Assembly: GCF_910591885.1 (NCBI RefSeq)
Contig: NW_025963679.1
Span: 1-64,000 of the forward strand
DNA from: Bombus terrestris
Lineage: Eukaryota > Arthropoda > Insecta > Hymenoptera > Apidae
Direction of reading: 5' to 3'
DNA length: 64,000 bases
Position numbers and translations under genes: made by a program. How positions within the stretch are numbered: position 1 is the stretch's first letter; each line of letters opens with the position of its first letter. The notes below the pieces were generated by a model, which saw only the letters and a program-made list of their open reading frames with translations, was not told the origin of the DNA and searched no databases. Shown piece by piece: positions 1 through 12,700 of this stretch.

Positions 1-1040
1 GACAACGTGGGACAACGTGGGACAACGTGGGACAACGTGGGACAACGTGGGACATCGTGGGACAACGTGGGACAACGTGGGACAACGTGGGACACCGTTG
101 GACACCGTTGGACACCGTTGGACACCGTTGGACATCGTTGGACACCGTGGGACAACGTGGGACAACGTGGGACAACGTGGGAAACCATGGAACAACGCGG
201 GACAACGTGGGACACCGTTGGACATCGTTGGACATCGTTGGACACCGTGGGACAACGTGGGACAACGTGGGAAAACGTGGGACAACGTGGGACACCGTTG
301 GACATCGCTGGACACCGTTGGACATCGTTGGACACCGTGGGACAACGTGGGACAACGTGGGACAACGTGGGACAACGTGGGACAACGTGGGACAACGTGG
401 GACAACGTGGGACATCGTGGGACAACGTGGGACAACGTGGGACAACGTGGGACAACGTGGGACATCGTTGGACACCGTTGGACACCGTGGGACAACGTGG
501 GACAACGTGGGACAACGTGGGACAACGTGGGACAACGTGGGACAACGTGGGACAACGTGGGACAACGTGGGACAACGTGGGACAACGTGGGACAACGTGG
601 GACAACGTGGGACAACGTGGGACAACGTGGGACATCGTGGGACAACGTGGGACAACGTGGGACACCGTGGGACAACGTGGGACAACGTGGGACACCGTTG
701 GACATCGTTGGACACCGTGGGACAACGTGGGACAACGTGGGACAACGTGGGACACCGTTGGACACCGTTGGACACCGTTGGACACCGTTGGACATCGTTG
801 GACACCGTGGGACAACGTGGGACAACGTGGGACAACGTGGGACACCGTTGGACATCGTTGGACACCGTGGGACACCGTTGGACATCGTTGGACACCGTGG
901 GACAACGTGGGACAACGTGGGACCACGTGGGACAACGTGGGACAACGTGGGACAACGTGGGACAACGTGGGACAACGTGGGACACCGTTGGACATCGTTG
1001 GACACCGTGGGACAACGTGGGACAACGTGGGACAACGTGG
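1..1040. repeat. Opening segment: A runs, one F-I-H module, D/B clusters
   Basis: The segment opens with A units, then a complete F module (91-340), long A runs broken by E at 51, 411 and 631, and B-C-D triplets that recur about every 100-200 bp. Unit 921-930 is gaccacgtgg, one of six units in the window with the palindrome CACGTG. Bases 91-490 recur at 3,701-4,130. The G unit after F at 191 carries an extra change (aacaacgcgg). Confidence 0.85.
91..340. repeat. F-I-H module (type example of 14)
   Basis: The 25 units run B-B-B-B-C-D-A-A-A, then F-G-A-B-C-C-D-A-A, then I-A-B-H-B-C-D. I lies 90 bp and H 120 bp after F. The same F-to-I and F-to-H spacings occur with F at 181, 3,791, 5,261, 8,961, 13,471, 19,991, 24,721, 25,581, 27,551, 31,331, 32,281, 52,531, 53,291 and 53,981. 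Copies carry private changes: I is gaaatcgtgg at 31,421, H is gacctcgctg at 25,701, and the C before I is gacatcgctg at 9,001. Retention of three unrelated substitutions at fixed spacing shows the module spreads as a block and is not made by independent mutation. Confidence 0.93.
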
Positions 1041-1620
1041 GACACCGTTGGACAACGTGGGACACCGTTGGACATCGTTGGACACCGTGGGACAACGTGG
1101 GACAACGTGGGACAACGTGGGACAACGTGGGACAACGTGGGACACCGTTGGACACCGTGGGACACCGTTGGACACCGTTGGACACCGTTGGACATCGTTG
1201 GACATCGTGGGACACCGTTGGACATCGTTGGACATCGTTGGACACCGTTGGACATGGTTGGACACCGTTGGACATCGTTGGACATCGTTGGACATCGTGG
1301 GACACCGTTGGACACCGTTGGACATCGTTGGACACCGTGGGACAACGTGGGACAACGTGGGACAACGTGGGAAACCATGGAACAACGTGGGACAACGTGG
1401 GACACCGTTGGACATCGTTGGACAACGTGGGACAACGTGGGACAACGTGGGACAACGTGGGACAACGTGGGACAACGTGGGACAACGTGGGACAACGTGG
1501 GACAACGTGGGACACCGTTGGACACCGTGGGACACCGTTGGACACCGTTGGACATCGTTGGACACCGTGGGACAACGTGGGACAACGTGGGACAACGTGG
1601 GACAACGTGGGACAACGTGG
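1041..1620. repeat. 0.58-kb block, copy 1 of 2
   Basis: This block matches 1,831-2,420 at an offset of 790 bp, changing to 800 bp after one extra C unit in the second copy. Shared rare markers are gacatggttg (1,251 and 2,051) and F (1,371 and 2,171). The block includes a small B/C cluster with two B-C-C-E strings. Differences include A versus D at 1,121/1,911 and B versus C at 1,311/2,111. Confidence 0.85.
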
Positions 1621-1830
1621 GACAACGTGGGACACCGTTGGACATCGCTGGACACCGTTGGACATCGTTGGACACCGTGGGACAACGTGGGACAACGTGG
1701 GACAACGTGGGACAACGTGGGACAACGTGGGACAACGTGGGACAACGTGGGACAACGTGGGACAACGTGGGACACCGTTGGACATCGTTGGACACCGTGG
1801 GACAACGTGGGACAACGTGGGACAACGTGG

Positions 1831-2420
1831 GACACCGTTGGACAACGTGGGACACCGTTGGACATCGTTGGACACCGTGGGACAACGTGGGACAACGTGG
1901 GACAACGTGGGACACCGTGGGACAACGTGGGACACCGTTGGACACCGTGGGACACCGTTGGACACCGTTGGACACCGTTGGACATCGTTGGACATCGTTG
2001 GACATCGTGGGACACCGTTGGACATCGTTGGACATCGTTGGACACCGTTGGACATGGTTGGACACCGTTGGACATCGTTGGACATCGTTGGACATCGTGG
2101 GACACCGTTGGACATCGTTGGACATCGTTGGACACCGTGGGACAACGTGGGACAACGTGGGACAACGTGGGAAACCATGGAACAACGTGGGACAACGTGG
2201 GACACCGTTGGACATCGTTGGACAACGTGGGACAACGTGGGACAACGTGGGACAACGTGGGACAACGTGGGACAACGTGGGACAACGTGGGACAACGTGG
2301 GACAACGTGGGACACCGTTGGACACCGTGGGACACCGTTGGACACCGTTGGACATCGTTGGACACCGTGGGACAACGTGGGACAACGTGGGACAACGTGG
2401 GACAACGTGGGACAACGTGG
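1831..2420. repeat. 0.58-kb block, copy 2 of 2
   Basis: Second copy of 1,041-1,620, with one additional C unit at 1,981-2,000 and gacatggttg at 2,051, where the c of the CpG has become g. After F (2,171) the order G-A-B-C, nine A, then B-D-B-B-C-D is identical in both copies. Confidence 0.85.
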
Positions 2421-4540
2421 GACAACGTGGGACAACGTGGGACAACGTGGGACAACGTGGGACAACGTGGGACATCGTGGGACAACGTGGGACAACGTGG
2501 GACAACGTGGGACAACGTGGGACACCGTTGGACAACGTGGGACACCGTTGGACATCGTTGGACACCGTGGGACAACGTGGGAAACCATGGAACAACGTGG
2601 GACAACGTGGGACACCGTTGGACATCGTTGGACAACGTGGGACAACGTGGGACAACGTGGGACAACGTGGGACAACGTGGGACAACGTGGGACAACGTGG
2701 GACAACGTGGGACACCGTTGGACAACGTGGGACACCGTTGGACACCGTTGGACACCGTTGGACATCGTTGGACACCGTGGGACAACGTGGGACAACGTGG
2801 GACAACGTGGGAAACCATGGAACAACGTGGGACAACGTGGGACACCGTTGGACATCGTTGGACAACGTGGGACAACGTGGGACAACGTGGGACAACGTGG
2901 GACAACGTGGGACAACGTGGGACAACGTGGGACACCGTGGGACACCGTGGGACACCGTTGGACACCGTTGGACATCGTTGGACACCGTGGGACAACGTGG
3001 GACAACGTGGGACAACGTGGGACAACGTGGGACAACGTGGGACAACGTGGGACAACGTGGGACAACGTGGGACAACGTGGGACAACGTGGGACATCGTGG
3101 GACAACGTGGGACAACGTGGGACAACGTGGGACATCGTGGGACAACGTGGGACATCGTGGGACAACGTGGGACAACGTGGGACAACGTGGGACAACGTGG
3201 GACAACGTGGGACACCGTTGGACAACGTTGGACACTGTGGGACATCGTGGGACAACGTGGGACAACGTGGGACAACGTGGGACAACGTGGGACAACGTGG
3301 GACAACGTGGGACACCGTTGGACATCGTTGGACACCGTGGGACAACGTGGGACAACGTGGGACAACGTGGGAAACCATGGAACAACGTGGGACAACGTGG
3401 GACACCGTTGGACATCGTTGGACATCGTTGGACACCGTGGGACAACGTGGGACAACGTGGGACAACGTGGGACACCGTTGGACAACGTGGGACACCGTTG
3501 GACAGCGTTGGACACCGTGGGACAACGTGGGACAACGTGGGACAACGTGGGACATCGTGGGACAACGTGGGACAACGTGGGACAACGTGGGACAACGTGG
3601 GACAACGTGGGACACCGTTGGACACCGTTGGACACCGTTGGACACCGTTGGACATCGTGGGACAACGTGGGACAACGTGGGACAACGTGGGACAACGTGG
3701 GACACCGTTGGACACCGTTGGACACCGTTGGACACCGTTGGACATCGTTGGACACCGTGGGACAACGTGGGACAACGTGGGACAACGTGGGAAACCATGG
3801 AACAACGTGGGACAACGTGGGACACCGTTGGACATCGTTGGACATCGTTGGACACCGTGGGACAACGTGGGACAACGTGGGAAAACGTGGGACAACGTGG
3901 GACACCGTTGGACATCGCTGGACACCGTTGGACATCGTTGGACACCGTGGGACAACGTGGGACAACGTGGGACAACGTGGGACAACGTGGGACAACGTGG
4001 GACAACGTGGGACAACGTGGGACAACGTGGGACAACGTGGGACAACGTGGGACATCGTGGGACAACGTGGGACAACGTGGGACAACGTGGGACAACGTGG
4101 GACATCGTTGGACACCGTTGGACACCGTGGGACAACGTGGGACAACGTGGGACAACGTGGGACAACGTGGGACAACGTGGGACAACGTGGGACAACGTGG
4201 GACAACGTGGGACATCGTTGGACATCGTGGGACACCGTTGGACATCGTTGGACACCGTTGGACATCGTTGGACACCGTGGGACAACGTGGGACAACGTGG
4301 GACAACGTGGGACACCGTTGGACATCGTTGGACACCGTTGGACATCGTTGGACACCGTGGGACACCGTTGGTCACCGTTGGACACCGTTGGACACCGTTG
4401 GACACCGTTGGACACCGTTGGACATCGTTGGACACCGTGGGACAACGTGGGACAACGTGGGACAACGTGGGACACCGTTGGACACCGTGGGACACCGTTG
4501 GACAACGTGGGACAACGTGGGACAACGTGGGACAACGTGG
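2421..4540. repeat. Mixed F-module segment
   Basis: F units lie at 2,581, 2,811, 3,371 and 3,791. The first two are followed by G-A-B-C and A runs, the third by G-A-B-C-C-D, and the last belongs to an F-I-H module. Bases 3,701-4,130 repeat 91-490; the internal A run is 10 units here and 7 in the first copy. Other markers are gacactgtgg at 3,231, shared with 6,241 and 10,301, and J at 3,221. Unit 4,371 (gtcaccgttg) is the first change in the window that produces a stop triplet on the minus strand. Confidence 0.8.
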
Positions 4541-7500
4541 GACAACGTGGGACACCGTTGGACACCGTGGGACACCGTTGGACACCGTTGGACATCGTTG
4601 GACACCGTGGGACAACGTGGGACAACGTGGGACAACGTGGGACAACGTGGGACAACGTGGGACACCGTTGGACATCGTTGGACACCGTGGGACACCGTGG
4701 GACAACGTGGGACACCGTTGGACACCGTTGGACATCGTTGGACACCGGTGGACACCGTGGGACAACGTGGGACAACGTGGGAAACCATGGAACAACGTGG
4801 GACAACGTGGGACAACGTGGGACAACGTGGGACAACGGGGGACAACGCGGGACAACGTGGGACAACGTGGGACAACGTGGGACAACGTGGGACAACGTGG
4901 GACAACGTGGGACACCGTGGGACACCGTTGGACACCGTTGGACACCGTTGGACATCGTTGGACACCGTGGGACAACGTGGGACACCGTTGGACACCGCGG
5001 GACAACGTGGGACAACGTGGGACAACGTGGGACAACGTGGGACAACGTGGGACAACGTGGGACAACGTGGGACAACGTGGGACACCGTTGGACATCGTTG
5101 GACAACGTGGGACATCGTGGGACAACGTGGGACAACGTGGGACAACGTGGGACAACGTGGGACACCGTTGGACACCGTTGGACACCGTTGGACACCGTTG
5201 GACACCGTTGGACATCGTTGGACACCGTGGGACAACGTGGGACAACGTGGGACAACGTGGGAAACCATGGAACAACGTGGGACAACGTGGGACACCGTTG
5301 GACATCGTTGGACATCGTTGGACACCGTGGGACAACGTGGGACAACGTGGGAAAACGTGGGACAACGTAGGACACCGTTGGACATCGCTGGACACCGTTG
5401 GACATCGTTGGACACCGTGGGACAACGTGGGACAACGTGGGACAACGTGGGACAACGTGGGACAACGTGGGACAACGTGGGACAACGTGGGACAACGTGG
5501 GACAACGTGGGACAACGTGGGACAACGTGGGACAACGTGGGACAACGTGGGACAACGTGGGACACCGTTGGACACCGTTGGACACCGTTGGACACCGTTG
5601 GACATCGTTGGACACCGTGGGACAACGTGGGACAACGTGGGACAACGTGGGAAACCATGGAACAACGTGGGACAACGTGGGACACCGTTGGACATCGTTG
5701 GACAACGTGGGACAACGTGGGACAACGTGGGACAACGTGGGACAACGTGGGACAACGTGGGACACCGTTGGACACCGTGGGACACCGTTGGACACCGTTG
5801 GACATCGTTGGACACCGTGGGACAACGTGGGACAACGTGGGACAACGTGGGACAACGTGGGACAACGTGGGACAACGTGGGACAACGTGGGACAACGTGG
5901 GACAACGTGGGACAACGTGGGACATCGTGGGACAACGTGGGACAACGTGGGACAACGTGGGACAACGTGGGACACCGTTGGACAACGTGGGACACCGTTG
6001 GACATCGTTGGACACCGTGGGACAACGTGGGACAACGTGGGACAACGTGGGACAACGTGGGACAACGTGGGAAACCATGGAACAACGTGGGACAACGTGG
6101 GACATCGTGGGACAACGTGGGACAACGTGGGACAACGTGGGACATCGTGGGACAACGTGGGACATCGTGGGACAACGTGGGACAACGTGGGACAACGTGG
6201 GACAACGTGGGACAACGTGGGACACCGTTGGACATCGTTGGACACTGTGGGACACCGTGGGACAACGTGGGACAACGTGGGACAACGTGGGACAACGTGG
6301 GACAACGTGGGACAACGTGGGACACCGTTGGACATCGTTGGACACCGTGGGACAACGTGGGACAACGTGGGACAACGTGGGACACCGTTGGACACCGTTG
6401 GACACCGTTGGACACCGTTGGACATCGTTGGACACCGTGGGACAACGTGGGACAACGTGGGACAACGTGGGAAACCATGGAACAACGTGGGACAACGTGG
6501 GACACCGTTGGACATCGTTGGACAACGTGGGACAACGTGGGACAACGTGGGACAACGTGGGACAACGTGGGACAACGTGGGACAACGTGGGACAACGTGG
6601 GACAACGTGGGACACCGTTGGACACCGTGGGACACCGTTGGACACCGTTGGACATCGTTGGACACCGTGGGACAACGTGGGACAACGTGGGACAACGTGG
6701 GACAACGTGGGACAACGTGGGACAACGTGGGACAACGTGGGACAACGTGGGACAACGTGGGACAACGTGGGACATCGTGGGGCAACGTGGGACAACGTGG
6801 GACAACGTGGGACAACTTGGGACACCGTTGGACAACGTGGGACACCGTTGGACATCGTTGGACACCGTGGGACAACGTGGGACAACGTGGGACAACGTGG
6901 GAAACCATGGAACAACGTGGGACAACGTGGGACACCGTTGGACATCGTTGGACAACGTGGGACAACGTGGGACAACGTGGGACAACGTGGGACAACGTGG
7001 GACAACGTGGGACACCGTTGGACACCGTGGGACACCTTTGGACACCGTTGGACATCGTTGGACACCGTGGGACAACGTGGGACAACGTGGGACAACGTGG
7101 GACAACGTGGGACAACGTGGGACAACGTGGGACAACGTGGGACAACGTGGGACAACGTGGGACAACGTGGGACAACGTGGGACAACGTGGGACAACGTGG
7201 GACAACGTGGGACAACGTGGGACAACGTGGGACACCGTTGGACAACGTGGGACACCGTTGGACATCGTTGGACACCGTGGGACAACGTGGGACAACGTGG
7301 GACAACGTGGGACAACGTGGGACAACGTGGGACACCGTTGGACATCGTTGGACATCGTTGGACATCGTGGGACACCGTTGGACATCGTTGGACATCGTTG
7401 GACACCGTTGGACACCGTTGGACAACGTGGGACATCGTGGGACAACGTGGGACAACGTGGGACAACGTGGGACAACGTGGGACACCGTTGGACACCGTGG

Positions 7501-8240
7501 GACACCGTTGGACACCGTTGGACACCGTTGGACATCGTTGGACATCGTTGGACATCGTGGGACACCGTTGGACATCGTTGGACATCGTTGGACACCGTTG
7601 GACATCGTTGGACACCGTTGGACATCGTTGGACATCGTTGGACATCGTGGGACACCGTTGGACATCGTTGGACATCGTTGGACACCGTTGGACATCGTTG
7701 GACATCGTTGGACATCGTTGGACACCGTTGGACACCGTTGGACACCGTTGGACATCGTTGGACACCGTGGGACAACGTGGGACAACGTGGAACAACGTGG
7801 GACAACGTGGGACAACGTGGGACATCGTGGGACAACGTGGGACAACGTGGGACAACGTGGGACAACGTGGGACAACGTGGGACACCCTTGGACACCGTGG
7901 GACACCGTTGGACACCGTGGGACATCGTTGGACACCGTGGGACAACGTGGGACAACGTGGGACAACGTGGGACAACGTGGGACATCGTGGGACAACGTGG
8001 GACAACGTGGGACAACGTGGGACAACGTGGGACATCGTGGGACAACGTGGGACAACGTGGGACAACGTGGGACATCGTGGGACAACGTGGGACAACGTGG
8101 GACAACGTGGGACAACGTGGGACAACGTGGGACACCGTGGGACACCGTTGGACACCGTTGGACACCGTTGGACATCGTTGGACACCGTGGGACAACGTGG
8201 GACAACGTGGGACAACGTGGGAAACCATGGAACAACGTGG
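4541..8240. repeat. 3.7-kb tandem duplication, copy 1
   Basis: This block is followed directly by its own copy at 8,241. Diagnostic units match at a 3,700-bp offset in the first kilobase: gacaccggtg 4,741/8,441, gacaacgggg 4,831/8,531, the stop-bearing gacaacgtag 5,361/9,061, and H 5,381/9,081. After a 350-bp length difference they match at 4,050-4,090 bp: gacactgtgg 6,241/10,301, ggcaacgtgg 6,781/10,841, L 6,811/10,871, gacacctttg 7,031/11,091, gacacccttg 7,881/11,971. Only a few single-base differences were found, for example 4,991 (gacaccgcgg) against 8,691 (D). Confidence 0.93.
7331..7760. repeat. 430-bp B/C island, copy 1
   Basis: This is a 43-unit block dominated by B and C with scattered E and one inner string A-E-A-A-A-A. 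It contains far fewer GGG tracts than its surroundings because B and C end in ttg. Unit 290 bp into the island (7,621) is the plain C form. Downstream, at island start +550, the unit is gacacccttg (7,881). These two states group it with the islands at 11,421 and 28,771. Confidence 0.9.
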
Positions 8241-9260
8241 GACAACGTGGGACACCGTTGGACACCGTGGGACACCGTTGGACACCGTTGGACATCGTTG
8301 GACACCGTGGGACAACGTGGGACAACGTGGGACAACGTGGGACAACGTGGGACAACGTGGGACACCGTTGGACATCGTTGGACACCGTGGGACACCGTGG
8401 GACAACGTGGGACACCGTTGGACACCGTTGGACATCGTTGGACACCGGTGGACACCGTGGGACAACGTGGGACAACGTGGGAAACCATGGAACAACGTGG
8501 GACAACGTGGGACAACGTGGGACAACGTGGGACAACGGGGGACAACGCGGGACAACGTGGGACAACGTGGGACAACGTGGGACAACGTGGGACAACGTGG
8601 GACAACGTGGGACACCGTGGGACACCGTTGGACACCGTTGGACACCGTTGGACATCGTTGGACACCGTGGGACAACGTGGGACACCGTTGGACACCGTGG
8701 GACAACGTGGGACAACGTGGGACAACGTGGGACAACGTGGGACAACGTGGGACAACGTGGGACAACGTGGGACAACGTGGGACACCGTTGGACATCGTTG
8801 GACAACGTGGGACATCGTGGGACAACGTGGGACAACGTGGGACAACGTGGGACAACGTGGGACACCGTTGGACACCGTTGGACACCGTTGGACACCGTTG
8901 GACACCGTTGGACATCGTTGGACACCGTGGGACAACGTGGGACAACGTGGGACAACGTGGGAAACCATGGAACAACGTGGGACAACGTGGGACACCGTTG
9001 GACATCGCTGGACATCGTTGGACACCGTGGGACAACGTGGGACAACGTGGGAAAACGTGGGACAACGTAGGACACCGTTGGACATCGCTGGACACCGTTG
9101 GACATCGTTGGACACCGTGGGACAACGTGGGACAACGTGGGACAACGTGGGACAACGTGGGACAACGTGGGACAACGTGGGACAACGTGGGACAACGTGG
9201 GACAACGTGGGACAACGTGGGACAACGTGGGACAACGTGGGACAACGTGGGACAACGTGG

Positions 9261-9610
9261 GACAACGTGGGACATCGTGGGACAACGTGGGACAACGTGG
9301 GACAACGTGGGACAACGTGGGACATCGTTGGACACCGTTGGACACCGTGGGACAACGTGGGACAACGTGGGACAACGTGGGACAACGTGGGACAACGTGG
9401 GACAACGTGGGACAACGTGGGACAACGTGGGACAACGTGGGACAACGTGGGACAACGTGGGACAACGTGGGACAACGTGGGACAACGTGGGACATCGTGG
9501 GACAACGTGGGACAACGTGGGACAACGTGGGACAACGTGGGACAACGTGGGACACCGTTGGACATCGTTGGACACCGTGGGACAACGTGGGACAACGTGG
9601 GACAACGTGG
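9261..9610. repeat. 35-unit segment present only in the second 3.7-kb copy
   Basis: Within the duplication, units before 9,261 match at a 3,700-bp offset and units from 9,611 at 4,050 bp. The extra piece contains E at 9,271, C-B-D at 9,321-9,350, a 14-unit A run, E at 9,491 and B-C-D-A-A-A. That order also occurs at 4,051-4,130 and elsewhere in domain I, so it is ordinary array material inserted here or deleted from copy 1 at the junction of its 14-unit A run (5,421-5,560). Confidence 0.75.
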
Positions 9611-11130
9611 GACACCGTTGGACACCGTTGGACACCGTTGGACACCGTTGGACATCGTTGGACACCGTGGGACAACGTGGGACAACGTGGGACAACGTGG
9701 GAAACCATGGAACAACGTGGGACAACGTGGGACACCGTTGGACATCGTTGGACAACGTGGGACAACGTGGGACAACGTGGGACAACGTGGGACAACGTGG
9801 GACAACGTGGGACAACGTGGGACACCGTTGGACACCGTGGGACACCGTTGGACACCGTTGGACATCGTTGGACACCGTGGGACAACGTGGGACAACGTGG
9901 GACAACGTGGGACAACGTGGGACAACGTGGGACAACGTGGGACAACGTGGGACAACGTGGGACAACGTGGGACAACGTGGGACATCGTGGGACAACGTGG
10001 GACAACGTGGGACAACGTGGGACAACGTGGGACACCGTTGGACAACGTGGGACACCGTTGGACATCGTTGGACACCGTGGGACAACGTGGGACAACGTGG
10101 GACAACGTGGGACAACGTGGGACAACGTGGGAAACCATGGAACAACGTGGGACAACGTGGGACATCGTGGGACAACGTGGGACAACGTGGGACAACGTGG
10201 GACATCGTGGGACAACGTGGGACATCGTGGGACAACGTGGGACAACGTGGGACAACGTGGGACAACGTGGGACAACGTGGGACACCGTTGGACATCGTTG
10301 GACACTGTGGGACACCGTGGGACAACGTGGGACAACGTGGGACAACGTGGGACAACGTGGGACAACGTGGGACAACGTGGGACACCGTTGGACATCGTTG
10401 GACACCGTGGGACAACGTGGGACAACGTGGGACAACGTGGGACACCGTTGGACACCGTTGGACACCGTTGGACACCGTTGGACATCGTTGGACACCGTGG
10501 GACAACGTGGGACAACGTGGGACAACGTGGGAAACCATGGAACAACGTGGGACAACGTGGGACACCGTTGGACATCGTTGGACAACGTGGGACAACGTGG
10601 GACAACGTGGGACAACGTGGGACAACGTGGGACAACGTGGGACAACGTGGGACAACGTGGGACAACGTGGGACACCGTTGGACACCGTGGGACACCGTTG
10701 GACACCGTTGGACATCGTTGGACACCGTGGGACAACGTGGGACAACGTGGGACAACGTGGGACAACGTGGGACAACGTGGGACAACGTGGGACAACGTGG
10801 GACAACGTGGGACAACGTGGGACAACGTGGGACATCGTGGGGCAACGTGGGACAACGTGGGACAACGTGGGACAACTTGGGACACCGTTGGACAACGTGG
10901 GACACCGTTGGACATCGTTGGACACCGTGGGACAACGTGGGACAACGTGGGACAACGTGGGAAACCATGGAACAACGTGGGACAACGTGGGACACCGTTG
11001 GACATCGTTGGACAACGTGGGACAACGTGGGACAACGTGGGACAACGTGGGACAACGTGGGACAACGTGGGACACCGTTGGACACCGTGGGACACCTTTG
11101 GACACCGTTGGACATCGTTGGACACCGTGG

Positions 11131-11320
11131 GACAACGTGGGACAACGTGGGACAACGTGGGACAACGTGGGACAACGTGGGACAACGTGGGACAACGTGG
11201 GACAACGTGGGACAACGTGGGACAACGTGGGACAACGTGGGACAACGTGGGACAACGTGGGACAACGTGGGACAACGTGGGACAACGTGGGACAACGTGG
11301 GACAACGTGGGACAACGTGG
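11131..11320 (+). other. Longest pure A run found: G-quadruplex-prone lattice
   Basis: Nineteen consecutive A units give GGG at every unit boundary, separated by the seven bases acaacgt. This meets the standard G3-N1-7 quadruplex pattern throughout, at the upper loop limit. Other runs of 15-17 A units lie at 14,581, 21,101, 25,931, 28,511, 35,181, 37,691, 39,631, 40,151, 42,151, 53,621 and 54,311. The complementary strand has CCC at the same spacing. That the DNA folds this way in the cell is inference. Confidence 0.7.
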
Positions 11321-11420
11321 GACACCGTTGGACAACGTGGGACACCGTTGGACATCGTTGGACACCGTGGGACAACGTGGGACAACGTGGGACAACGTGG
11401 GACAACGTGGGACAACGTGG

Positions 11421-11850
11421 GACACCGTTGGACATCGTTGGACATCGTTGGACATCGTGGGACACCGTTGGACATCGTTGGACATCGTTGGACACCGTTG
11501 GACACCGTTGGACAACGTGGGACATCGTGGGACAACGTGGGACAACGTGGGACAACGTGGGACAACGTGGGACACCGTTGGACACCGTGGGACACCGTTG
11601 GACACCGTTGGACACCGTTGGACATCGTTGGACATCGTTGGACATCGTGGGACACCGTTGGACATCGTTGGACATCGTTGGACACCGTTGGACATCGTTG
11701 GACACCGTTGGACATCGTTGGACATCGTTGGACATCGTGGGACACCGTTGGACATCGTTGGACATCGTTGGACACCGTTGGACATCGTTGGACATCGTTG
11801 GACATCGTTGGACACCGTTGGACACCGTTGGACACCGTTGGACATCGTTG
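11421..11850. repeat. 430-bp B/C island, copy 2
   Basis: Same length and unit order as the island at 7,331, of which it is the duplicate within the 3.7-kb tandem pair. The position at +290 is plain C (11,711) and the downstream marker is gacacccttg (11,971). Confidence 0.9.
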
Positions 11851-12600
11851 GACACCGTGGGACAACGTGGGACAACGTGGAACAACGTGGGACAACGTGG
11901 GACAACGTGGGACATCGTGGGACAACGTGGGACAACGTGGGACAACGTGGGACAACGTGGGACAACGTGGGACACCCTTGGACACCGTGGGACACCGTTG
12001 GACACCGTTGGACATCGTTGGACACCGTGGGACAACGTGGGACAACGTGGGACAACGTGGGACAACGTGGGACATCGTGGGACAACGTGGGACAACGTGG
12101 GACAACGTGGGACAACGTGGGACATCGTGGGACAACGTGGGACAACGTGGGACAACGTGGGACATCGTGGGACAACGTGGGACAACGTGGGACAACGTGG
12201 GACAACGTGGGACAACGTGGGACACCGTTGGACACCGTTGGACACCGTTGGACACCGTTGGACATCGTTGGACACCGTGGGACAACGTGGGACAACGTGG
12301 GACAACGTGGGAAACCATGGAACAACGTGGGACAACGTGGGACACCGTTGGACATCGTTGGACATCGTTGGACACCGTGGGACAACGTGGGACAACGTGG
12401 GACAACGTGGGACAACGTCGGACAACGTGGGACAACGTGGGACATCGTGGGACAACGTGGGACAACGTGGGACAACGTGGGACAACGTGGGACAACGTGG
12501 GACACCGTTGGACACCGTGGGACACCGTTGGACACCGTTGGACATCGTTGGACACCGTGGGACAACGTGGGACAACGTGGGACAACGTGGGACAACGTGG

Positions 12601-12700
12601 GACATCGTGGGACAACGTGGGACAACGTGGGACAACGTGGGACAACGTGGGACATCGTGGGACAACGTGGGACAACGTGGGACAACGTGGGACATCGTGG
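12601..12700. repeat. E triplet with 50/40-bp spacing (type example of 20)
   Basis: E units at 12,601, 12,651 and 12,691 are separated by four and three A units. The same 50/40 spacing starts at 7,981, 12,071, 16,571, 16,961, 17,591, 18,491, 19,121, 23,091, 23,471, 24,001, 29,421, 29,951, 30,471 (third E changed to D), 34,011, 34,381, 34,911, 36,521, 36,891 and 37,421. In 18 of these 20 cases F follows the first E by 220-240 bp. In the other two (34,911, 37,421) B-B-B-B-C-D-A-A-A runs straight into B-C-C-D, so F-G-A has been lost. Together with F this forms the upstream half of the domain I module. Confidence 0.88.

Larger units (their letters stand above)
8241..12350. repeat. 3.7-kb tandem duplication, copy 2 (4.1 kb with extra units)
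   Basis: It begins exactly where copy 1 ends and follows its unit order. Relative to copy 1 it carries about 350 bp more at 9,261-9,610, one more A in the run at 9,751, and three more A in the run at 11,131-11,320 (19 against 16). All length changes are whole units. Homology ends about 12,350, where copy 1 reads B-D and this copy reads B-C-C-D. Confidence 0.92.

Noticed and set aside
181..200. CCATGG of F as a Kozak-like translation start
   Set aside because: It is the same in 72 places, arises by a CpG-to-CA change plus one further substitution, and leads only into the repeat.
921..930. Single CACGTG unit as a promoter element
   Set aside because: It is one base away from the consensus unit, lies in the middle of the array and has no gene near it.
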